Below, in pieces: positions 11,341 through 21,400 of a DNA stretch of 64,000 bases. The notes under the pieces were generated by a model. It did not search any database. It was not told where the DNA came from and worked only from the letters and a program-made list of their open reading frames with translations. The DNA lies in NCBI RefSeq assembly GCF_949628215.1, contig NC_134288.1:10175682-10239681 (forward strand). The letters are read 5' to 3'. Every line of letters starts with the position of its first letter. Position 1 is the stretch's first letter. The DNA is from Phalacrocorax aristotelis (Eukaryota > Chordata > Aves > Suliformes > Phalacrocoracidae). Made by a program: the position numbers and the translations under genes.

Positions 11341-13216
11341 GTGGGTGTCCCCTTCCCTCTCCCCCTAGCCCTGGCCTGGGTGAGCCCGGGGCCACACAGC
11401 CCTTGGCTTGTGCAACTGCAGCCTCCCAGGTTGCAAACATAGCGGTGCTACTGGGAATACAGCCGTTTCTGGCAAGAAAAAAAGGGATATGAAAACAGAA
11501 AGGGAAAACAAGCACAATCACAGCTCCGTCTGTGGGCAAACAGACTGCTCTAGAGAGCCAAATTGTTCTGAAAGCGGGATAATGTAACCTGGTGCATGTG
11601 CTGTCCCTGTTACACTCCATACGGGGATGCCGGGAACTGGCACTGCTTTGGTTTAGGGTGGGTTTGTTTTTCTTTTTTTTTTTTTTTTTTCTGTGGAAAG
11701 GAAAAAGTGAAAAGGAAATACAGCTTGTTTTTGAAGTTGACAGCTCTCTTGGAGAAAAAGTCACTGCAAATGAGTGAATTTGTATAAATTGTAGTGCAGC
11801 TAGGGGCCAGACATCTGAAAGGTTTACAAATGCTTGAAATTCCTGTGAGGAAGCGTTATGAGTTTTATTACGTATTAGGGAAAATGAGGCTAAGAATAAT
11901 TGCTTTGTCAACTAGATATCACTATCTAGCTTCTACAAGACATGTAAGAAGTAAAATATCCCAGTTAGATACTACAAGAACTTAAAATAATTATAACCAG
12001 AAAATTACATAGACTGAGGAAAGTTACCTGTTGCTAGAGCGTATCATTGCAGTCTGACTAAGGGCACAAAATCTTACTTTCAGAATTACGTGTTTGTTTA
12101 TTTTTCAAATCAAGTGTGTTTGGCTTGTGAAAGCACCTTCTCCACATCAAGCTGGTTCTCATTACAATATCACCAACAACAGGGACACAGGCATTTATTT
12201 GGCTAATTTCTGTTTATGATACATAAGCTACATGAGCCACGGGTACTTCAGCTAAAGCACAACAGAGAAACAGCTTCCATCTTGGCTCAGCAGGCACCAC
12301 CAACCAGGGCATGGCTTGGTCAGTAAATGAAACAGCTAAGACTAAGTCAGAGAGCCGATCCGGCACCACAAGGGGCCACTACCTAAACACCTGCATACCA
12401 GCAAACTGTTACCCATTCACAGGTGCTTTACATCTGTTTCATTCTCCCACTGTACATTGTTTATAGACTAATAGCATTCTTCTACAAGAAAGCAAGTAGA
12501 TGTCATGGGCCCAGGTGATGATGTAAACTAAAACCAAAGAAAGAGAAAGCAACACATCACTGAAAACATTGTTAGGTTACAACTGTCAATCCACTGTTGA
12601 AGGCAGAGGTGCAAGGAAAAACGCTAGCATTCCTTTTGAAAGCTGCTGTGAGGTGGCACTCATATTGAGTGGTTCTGCCTGCTGCATACCTGATCATTTG
12701 TGGGCAGAGGGTTAATTTGAAGAATTGCCAAGGTGATTATGTAGCTGTAGGAACTGGCTTAGAAGATGGGTCTCAAACCTCAACAGCCTGGCAGGTTACA
12801 AAGACAGAAAAATATACATCTCCAGAGATGAAGAATGGAAAAAAATTGCTTACAGCAGTACAAAGGCATCTAATTAGAATGAAACCGAAGATAATAAGAT
12901 AGGGAGAAATTTTGGCAGAGTATATCAGAGCACAGTTCCTGACAGTGAATCAATTAAGCAGAGGCAGAACCTCTTAAGGGGGTGTGTAGCAGGAGACTAG
13001 TTGGTTGGAACATATAAAAGTAGACTATACAAAATATTAGAAACCATACAACTCTAAAGGAAAATTCCTCTGGAACTACATCTAGTCTAACAGTTCTTTC
13101 CCATCTAAATTTATAAGCTAAGCTTTAATTAAGAGAGAAGAGTCAGATATGTGATTATACTCCCTCACAGCTGCTTTTCCTTTGATTCTTACTGTTATTA
13201 TTGCTTTCTTGCACAG
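11166..13216 (+). other. FNDC11: Probable FNDC11 intron 1
   Basis: AT-richer than the island to its left, with a poly-T run near 11677-11690 and no supported exon. A TATA-like TATAAAAG lies at about 13013-13020, some 200 bases before the coding exon, and could serve an alternative promoter. The 3' end is a good acceptor (TTGCTTTCTTGCACAG, ending 13216). The left boundary is inferred from a donor motif only. Confidence 0.4.
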
Positions 13217-13234
13217 CAACTGAGCTTTGGAATC

Positions 13235-14173
13235 ATGGCTATGATTTTGAATGAGTTTGAAACCAGTTTGGAGAGTAGTGTGCACAGTGAAGAACAACGA
13301 GACAATGTCAGCTGGGAGAGGTACTTGGAAAGGAAAAGCCTTGTTCTGCAGTTCCTGCACTCCAACCTGAGCCTCCACCACCTCCAGCACTACCAGAGCA
13401 AACTGGAGCTTCTGAAGAAGTGTTACTTTTACTTGGAGATTGAGCCCAAGCACATGGATGTGAGAGACCAGAACCACGTGATGCATCACACTGACATCTT
13501 GCAACTGATAGACCCCTGCCAATTCCAGAGGATGAAGAAGGTGGGAAAAAATCAAACTGAAATCCAGCTGTCACTTTTAACTGAGCTGTTAGAACAGGTG
13601 GAACAAGGTCGGGAGGAGTTGAGCTGTTACATAGAGACCTATGACATGAAAACTTTCCTCTCCCAGTGGGACTTGATTATGCAGACAGTGTCCAAGCTCT
13701 CCAAGTTTATGGAAACACTCCTTTCCTTGCAAGTGCCAGGAAAGCTTTATGTGAAGCACCGTTTGGTGTCACATGCCAATCTTAGAGGTACTAGACTCCC
13801 CAATATTATGCTTTCTCTCTGCACAAAGGTGCCACTGATTTTTGATCGAAAAGAATCATTTGCACACAAGGACTGGGCCAAGCTCAAGTGGTTTACCGAA
13901 AATCAAGAATCACACCTCGAACAATGTGAACTGCGCTTTAAGTTGCTGACAAATGAGGGTCAGACAGAAGTCGGATATGGTAGGGTTCAGGAAGTCACCT
14001 CCAACACATGTGTAGTCCAGGACCTGCAGCCTGGCAGATCATATGAATTCACAATTAGAAGATCAGACACTCACACACTTGTCTTTCAAAAATGGCATGA
14101 CACCATTATATTGAAGACAAAAACTAACACTGTTGAAGACACAGACAGCAGCGCTTGTGCACCAGAAGTATAA
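13235..14173 (+). CDS. FNDC11: Fibronectin type III domain-containing protein 11 (FNDC11)
   Basis: A 312-residue protein in a single coding exon; human FNDC11 (C20orf195) is about 318 residues. The exon starts at 13217 after a clear acceptor, and the first ATG (13235) is 18 bases in. The longer open frame to 13151 runs through the pyrimidine tract and is not used. Residues about 1-200 look mostly helical with Leu-rich and charged segments. Residues about 210-305 form the FN3-like domain, with its Trp-containing strand (KDWAKLKW) and the typical turn before the last strands (LQPGRSYEFTIR). No signal peptide or membrane segment is seen. Human expression is testis- and cilia-biased as I recall, which agrees with the upstream X-box. 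The molecular function is not established. Position between the PTK6/SRMS side and HELZ2, convergent with HELZ2, is as in human. Confidence 0.92.
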   Translation: MAMILNEFETSLESSVHSEEQRDNVSWERYLERKSLVLQFLHSNLSLHHLQHYQSKLELLKKCYFYLEIEPKHMDVRDQNHVMHHTDILQLIDPCQFQRMKKVGKNQTEIQLSLLTELLEQVEQGREELSCYIETYDMKTFLSQWDLIMQTVSKLSKFMETLLSLQVPGKLYVKHRLVSHANLRGTRLPNIMLSLCTKVPLIFDRKESFAHKDWAKLKWFTENQESHLEQCELRFKLLTNEGQTEVGYGRVQEVTSNTCVVQDLQPGRSYEFTIRRSDTHTLVFQKWHDTIILKTKTNTVEDTDSSACAPEV

Positions 14174-14982
14174 GGTGGCACAAAAGAACATTTTTCTCAT
14201 TTTATCTATTTGAAAAAGATGAACAAGAAAAATTAAAGGTAAACCTTATTTTTAAGCATTTTGCATAAAGCTGAACTCATTCTGTTTTCAACAAGTTTTA
14301 CAAGCACCTTCCCCAAATCTTTCCAGGTTAACAGTAACCCATTCCAAATTTCTCACAGAAAATAACATTGTTAGGCAGCATTCGGGACTCAGCACTCACT
14401 TTCCACTGCCAGAACTCACAGGTGGGAACAGCTAGAAGCAGGGAGTCTTGCAGGACACCTTGGATACAAAGCACAGGAGACAGAAGCTTCTCCATCATCC
14501 AGATCATGCAGTGCTTACCATACACCCAAAGATTCCCTGTGCCAGCTTCTTGCAATGCTGTTTGGTTTTTTTGTTACCCCAAGTTATTTTTTTCCCCCCA
14601 CATCCTTCCTCCAAAACATCTGAGCTGTATCCTGAGCTCTTCAAATCACTCACCCTAATTTACCTCCATCTCTGGTTCCTCTCACCCGTTACACCCTGTG
14701 CCTTACAGCACGATTTCATGCTCACCCCTCTACGCTGCATGAAAAGGTCACTCTAATTAACAAAACAAAAGCAGCAACCCTCCCAACCATTCCCCCAAAC
14801 CCCCACAACAAACAGGGAAGGGCAATCCATCCACATGACTAATATGTAGAAAACAATCTTTTCTGCCATGTACTGCAGTTAATGCTCATTTTCTTTTTTA
14901 CCATTTGATTCAGTACAAACAAAGCTGTCCCCGCACAAATTCTAGTCAAACCATCACAGAAACAGACCTTTTGGGTAATAAA
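14174..14982 (+). other. FNDC11: FNDC11 3' UTR region with poly(A) signals
   Basis: A variant signal ATTAAA lies 60 bases after the stop (14232-14237). A canonical AATAAA is at 14977-14982, with another at 14995-15000. A short and a long 3' UTR are both possible. No other gene is visible. Confidence 0.45.
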
Positions 14983-15000
14983 ATTTATTATTTAAATAAA
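14977..15000. terminator. Convergent poly(A) signals on both strands
   Basis: AATAAA on the + strand at 14977-14982 and 14995-15000 flanks a minus-strand AATAAA (TTTATT on +, 14984-14989). The two convergent genes, FNDC11 and HELZ2, could end over the same few bases. A second minus-strand AATAAA is at 15225-15230. Confidence 0.5.
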
Positions 15001-18000
15001 TTCAAATAATTTTTACAATTATGGCTTAAATATCAAAAAAGGAATGTTGAGGTTCATTCTTATAAATGGTAGAAGCAGGTAAAAATATTTGTATCCAAAA
15101 TGTTATTTGAGGTTTGCTGCAAGTCACAGACATAGGAAAGATAAAAACCTGCCACATTTAAAGTTCCTTAATTTACACTTCTTGACACTTAACATTTAAT
15201 TTCTATTTTTAAAAAACCCAACAATTTATTGCAGTAAATTGATTGTCCTACACGAGATCTGCCCAAACCCTCAAAAACAGTCCAGTGAGCTTCTTCTTTG
15301 CCAGCTGGAGCCAAGGATTGGTTTCCTGGCTCTGGATGCCTCTAATTTCACTGCCAGTCTGAGCATGATACAGGGCAATGGCTGCAGCCACAGGGACTGT
15401 CACAGGCTGATGCCTGGCACACCACTAGCTGTGTGTGCAGGTTCCCATTGTTCAGCTCAGGCTCAAGCTCTAGCTAGTGCTGAGGAAATTAAGTTATCCT
15501 CTTGGATGGACCAACGTTTGTGTCCTACAACAATGTTATTTTGTCTGTGAGCTGTGGAAAACATAAAGCCTGTGACCGGACAGATACCCTGTGCATCATG
15601 CTGCTAGTGGTTTCCTACTGGAATTACCAAAGGTTTGGTTTGGTTTTTTAAAAATTTTTTTAAGAATATGTGCTTGAACATAAAATTCTTTCAAAAGTAA
15701 ATTCAAAGCTCTGTGTGCAAATGAAACCGGACTACTTTGCTCTTTTTTTTCTCTATTGATTTCTATGGTTCTCTCTATCCATGAGCATAAGGACAAGAAC
15801 ACAATATTCAGCTGTCACTAACAGTCTCTAAAAAGTTCGATTAATTGCACTTTCTGCTATCCCTGACTACTACAGCTGCATGACCAACTCTACAGGTACC
15901 TGCTCACAGCCCAAACAGCCCAGGAGTCCAGCCCGGCTGTTACTGCTACTTGGGTGGTCTAGAGCAGCGTTTTCTAAACACCATTTACAAAATGCATCTT
16001 CAGAGGAAAAAAGAAAAAAAGGTCTATTGTCTTGCAACACAGAGTTGACCAAGCAAAGCATTTCACTCTACGCTTTACCCTTGAAGGAGTAGCAGTAAAC
16101 ATTTTTTTCCCCACTGAGGGAAAAGGGAGATGCTTTATGAGGTCTTTTTCTTGGTCTATACAAACACGTGGCCAATTCCCACACAAGAGCATTGGACTAA
16201 GCCACTACACTTGGAGTGGGTATCTTCATTTGTGTTACATGGAATGAAATAAACATCAAACAAAAAAAAACCCCAGACCATAGGGGAGAGACTCTTCACT
16301 TACATTAGATAATGAAAATGAGACTCACTGGTTCTAAAGGGACCAAGATGATTTTGCTAGAATGATGCTGGTACCATGCTAAAGTATTAATCCCAACAAT
16401 TCCAGTATCTTTTGCAATTCTCCACATCATCTTCAAGATATATAATTGCATTTCAGTAGTCCACAAAATGATCCCATACAGCCTTATTTTGGAATGGCAA
16501 TAGTATCTGCAAAATCAGGCTGGTTCAGAATCTTTTAAGATCCCAAAGAGGAACAATGAACTTCACATCTTACCAGCTTTTATCAAGCACCTTTAGAACC
16601 AGCAGGAGGTACTTCCTACAGGCTTTTGTCCCTCATGGAATCGCCAGCCATAAGCCTGTTGTTATGCTTTAGTAAGACAAGAGCAAGCCTGGGTGGTCTC
16701 TAGAGTACAGATCAAACCCACCAGATGCAGAGGTGCAGGAAGGTAGTTTAAAATAAGGAAGAGAACAAAATTTCTCCATAGGTTCTTGGGTCAAGTCTAA
16801 CACAGAGTCATGAGAAGATACACAGCATTAAATAAGGGCTTTTCCAGACACAACACTTTCTTATTGCACATTCCTCCATGCTGGGAAAGCCATGCTGCAT
16901 TTTCAGTTGCAAACACAGGACAAAATTCATTCCTACCATAGTGCTGTGAAGTCACAGGGACCCCTCACTTGGGCCAAGGAGGACTTGCGTCCCAGCACGG
17001 TATGTACTTGGTGCAAAACCACCGTGATTGCATCTTGGCTCCATCCCACGTGAACATCTAGAGACAGCTAAGTGCATGGTCTTGGGGAAAGATGAGGCAG
17101 GCACTTCATACATTCAGAATTGAAATGAGATAAAAACCACCCCTCTCTCAAAACTATTATGCTTCAAAAAGCAGCTCCATGATTCAGCAGAGGCCACCAC
17201 TTCACCGCTATACATCCGTATCAGCCATACGTTACTGGGAAAAAGCAGCCTTCTCTAGTGAATCACAGCTTCCAGTTCAGAGCATTTTAGCTACTTAAAA
17301 TAATAAAAAAAAAAACATTATACACATATATGCTGTGGCACATATATCAAATTTCCATCACCGCTCTTAAAAACTCAAGCTGTAAGACTGTGAAGCAAAT
17401 ACACAGGGTTAAAAGTTAATAAATTAGAAGCAGCTTTAAAAAAATATGGGGTAGGAAAGGGGGGCTTTTACAGGAGGAGATTTCAAATAAGACTCAGAAC
17501 AGTTTAAAATATGCTTTACAAATTCCAATGTTTCCTGGTCAGAGTGGTCCTCGCTTTTCATTAACTTTATACTGGCGAGGACAACCTCCTTTGTACAAAG
17601 AATAAGTAAACCTATTTACAGAATCAACTTGGCCTTGGCTCTGTGATATTTACATGCTCAGAGAATGCCATTTTGGTTAGACAAAGAGTGGTATGTGGTT
17701 CTCTCTGCTTTCTTCCTTCACTTAAAAAACCCAAAATAACAACAAAAAACCCTCAAAACAAATTTGTTTTTCTGCTTTGAGAAATGAGAAGCCTTAAAAA
17801 TTCCCTGGCCTTGGCTTTAAAATGAGTGGTAGTACTCAGAAGCTTTGGTCCTCTATGGCAAATCGCAGCTTGCTGCATGGCTCTGTTGCATGCAGTCATT
17901 CCACCCTTGATGAATGGACTGAGTATTTGGTCCCCAATGCGCAGCTGCTCTGGTAGATAGGATGGTGGCTCAGCTGAGCATCTTACAGTTAAAAAAGTAG

Positions 18001-18282
18001 TACCATTATGATCATCAGAGTCAGAGTCACATCCATCCATTTCCAATGCTTTTTGGTTTGCTAGAGCTGAAAGTTCCTGTCCAAGGTTGCACTGATTAAA
18101 AACCCTGAGAAGCCAAAGCACGCACTGAAGCTGAGCTGTCACTGTGCAGGGGAAGGTCCTGGTTCTCTCCACTGCATTTGGCTCCTTGGGCCATTAAATT
18201 ATGGAAAGATTGCGTCCTTCCCAAGGCACACACAACGCGGTTCAGGTAGAGAGGGATAAGCTCATCAAGGTACATCCCATCC
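14984..18282 (-). other. HELZ2: HELZ2 3' UTR and/or FNDC11-HELZ2 spacer
   Basis: About 3.3 kb after the HELZ2 stop. Candidate minus-strand poly(A) signals are at 15225-15230 and 14984-14989, so a long 3' UTR is plausible, though an earlier end cannot be excluded. It is AT-rich with several A/T runs. It also holds an unexplained minus-strand open frame (17753-18172), listed separately. Confidence 0.4.
17753..18172 (-). other. Unassigned 139-codon open frame in HELZ2 3' UTR
   Basis: Downstream of the HELZ2 stop on the same strand, an ATG-started frame of 139 codons contains an acidic CDSDSDD patch and a basic C-terminus. I do not recognise it. It overlaps another open frame, 18096-18470, which crosses the HELZ2 stop out of frame. 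It is most likely a chance frame in the 3' UTR; a small protein or a remnant of a longer HELZ2 tail is less likely. Confidence 0.2.
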
Positions 18283-18407
18283 TCATCGGTGCAAGGCTGG
18301 AGTCTTCCTGACAAAAATCTCCTGGGCTGCAGTATAGCAGTTGTGCTCCCTGTAATGCTGAAGCAGTCTCCTCCACAAAGGGTTGCACTCCAGGAGGTAC
18401 CGGTTCC
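18283..18407 (-). CDS. HELZ2: HELZ2 exon 20: C-terminus and stop
   Basis: Residues 2778-2818. GNRYLLECNPLWRRLLQHY is the usual end of UPF1-like cores (N..L....LW..L). The stop TGA is at 18285-18283. Confidence 0.9.
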
Positions 18408-21400
18408 CTGTTGGCACAGGGATGGGGGCAGCTGGTTAGTGGCCAGAAGAGGCTCAGATGATGCTGTCACAAGAACTATTGTCTAACATCTCCAGCCTAA
18501 GGCTGCTGGGTAAAACTTGCAGGGACATTTCCCTTAGCCAGAGCTCTGTGAAATCCCAGATCCCTTTTCAGTGCTGTCATATCTGCGAGCAGCTTCCCTA
18601 CACATCACAGCCCACGCCTGCGTGATTAGAAGGAAAATAAGCAGCCAAATTCTGTTAGGAGAGCGCTCTAGCACGCAAGTGATGGAAACAACATGGTCCG
18701 AACAAGAGGGTGAGAAAAACTAATTATACTTGCTGCATACAAGCCATGCACGATTTCTGCTTTGCACAGATTGCTCAGATAGCCCACTTTCAAAACCACA
18801 GACAGTCTAAAGGGCAGAAGAATAAAGCACAATCATCGGTTGCACTATTTTGGATCTCCACCCTTTTATCTAAGCATCCTGTTCCCCTATATATAGGCCT
18901 GTGCTCACTCCCAGTAGACCCACCTAAAATGCAGAGTCCTTCCTGAGCTCGCGTGATGCCAACATTGACCTGGTTTGGGTCGGTAACAAACCCCAGGTAC
19001 TTCTTCTGCCAGCTCTTCGTGGGCTTCCTATCAATCTCTGATCGGGGGCAGGAGCGTACAGTCGACAGGATCACATATCTCCACTCACTTCCTAGAAAGC
19101 GGAATTGAACCATATTTTTTTAGAAGAAATCATCTGGCCACCCTCCACCCCACAAGACACTCATTTCTCTACAAGACCCACAAAACTGCAACCACTGTTT
19201 GGGTTTCTCCAGCTGTGGAGGTCATTGGACTCCTGGTCATTGCTCTCCAAAGAGCACGTGTTACGGCAGTTCTTTAACACCCCATTCAGACATCCTCTAC
19301 CTTCCTATCTTCAGCAGTCTCACCCTGCCTGGGAACTCCAGGGGTTTCCAAAGGATTTATTATGCTCACAAGCCACTCAGAAATCTGACCCAGGGATGCT
19401 TCCTCCATGGCTGAAATGACCCTGGTGTAGTATTTGCTCAAAGACTGCCTCCGTGAGAAGTTGCTTCAATCCTCGGGAAGGGAGGAGAAAACAGAACCAA
19501 CCGTCCCCTCTCCTGCCAGCCTCACCTTGACTCTTCATGATCGTACAGACGGTCACTCCACGGATACCCTCTTTCAGGAGGCTCTTGCTGATTTCGGACA
19601 CCTGGGCGTTGTAGGGGCTCAGGATGGCGATGCTCTCTGGCGGGATGGTGCCATCTAGTGTCAGCTGCTTCGCCACCCTCACCTGGGGAGACCAGGGTCC
19701 TGCTCACCTGGGAGCAGTGGCTGGAGGGAACCAGCCCCCAGCATCCTGTCCCCAGGGCAGCGATGGTACCTGGCTGTGCTGCTCCCCCTACTCTGTGTCA
19801 CACTTCCCTACAGCTGCCTCTGGCCAGGGGCATTGTGGCATGCTCCAGACCCAAGAAGACAACAGGCACATAGTACACCCCACTGATCTTTATCCTATAT
19901 TGCTACTCATCATCCCGCCATGATCCCCGGAGTCACCCAGCACAATGCCCTCCCTTTTGCTTCTCCAGCAATTCCCCAGGGCCCTCCTCACCGCCTGCTG
20001 CACTTCTTCTGGGTTAGCTTTGGAGTTCTCATTTCCTTCCTCAGTAGAAATCATGAGGCTCTGCTCCTTCCCCTCCACGTGCCCGAAGATGATAGGGCAG
20101 CAGCTGTTACCTTTGTGGTGGAAGACACTGGGTTTACGAGAAAGCTGGGGGCTCGTTTTCAGCCGCTTGCCATAAAACTCCTGGGATGGGAACTCACAAA
20201 TGCTTTTGTGCTGGCAGAGAAAAAGGGGAGAAATGGACATGAACAAAACCCAAGTAACTTCTTAACCTGCAGCATCTTTTTGGGCAGGCTTCACCTGCAA
20301 TGCCACTGTGCTGGCAGTGGGTGAGACATTATTCATTACTTTAGGAAGGGAAAGCATTAATGGAAAATATCCGTTCCCCAGTGGCTTGAGGCAAGCCCTG
20401 ATAGCAGGGCTGTGATGGAGAAAAGACAATCCACTTGAAGAAGGCCTCACCATGCGGTACTGCATATCCAGCATCCACGCCTGATTCCGATAGCGCTCAA
20501 AAAGAGATGTCTCCATGCCCAGACTCTTGCAGAAGTCATTGTTGACCACAGGCCGCAGCTGTTTGTGATCCCCAAGCAAAACAACCTGGAACAAAGAGCG
20601 TAACCTCAACCATGAGTACAGTGGCACTGGTGAAGGCAATCAGCTCTTTGAAAGGCTATTTGCACACAAACATTTGTTGCTCCTTATTTATGTTATGGTT
20701 ACAGCAACCTCAATCGAGGACCATGTTGGGCATTATATAAAGATCCTGACCCAGGTAACGTGGAGCCTTGTTCCCATCTGATAGGAAAAAGACATCATGT
20801 AGCTAGTCTACTGAGATCTGCTCAGTGCTTCTTGTCACATTAATACTTTGTACCTGGGTCAGCACATTTTTTGGTTGCAGTGATACCCAACCTGTAAAGA
20901 AGCACCAAAAATCCAGCCACACCACTCCTTGTTTTCTCTTGCAGGAAGTTGAGAGCAAGTTTAAATGAGACAGTATGGGTGTAACTGAAGACAGACAGCT
21001 GAGCTGATACACACAGCAGAGAGGTGAGCAGATGCAATAGTTCACTATCACCGCTGTCAGGCCTACAGCAGGTCTTATGACTCTGCTTTATGGGATATGA
21101 ACAGATAATGCACAGTTCATGCACCTAGTGAGAATACTTATGTACTGCATGTACTCTCTGTGCCTCAATATTTTAATTATGGTTAGCAGAGTTATACCTC
21201 AAAGGTAATAACTCCCTGAAGGCTGAAACATTGATAGACCATCAGAGATACTAGCGAGAACTACCTTAAAACCTGGTAAAACTTGGAAGAGCAGCATGGT
21301 AAGGGGTAGAAGACATGCAACCATCCTAGAGGGACATCTTTGGAAGGGACTTACCTTCTCAGCATGGCGGTGGCTGACCAAGGGGATGAGGGTCTCAGGC

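Noticed and set aside
11006-11911. 301-codon minus-strand open frame at the FNDC11 CpG island
   Set aside because: Low-complexity Pro/Ala/Arg sequence caused by GC richness, plus a poly-Lys from a T-run; no domain.
12669-12902. 77-codon + strand frame in FNDC11 intron
   Set aside because: Looked faintly like a mobile-element fragment, but no end repeats or diagnostic motifs could be supported.
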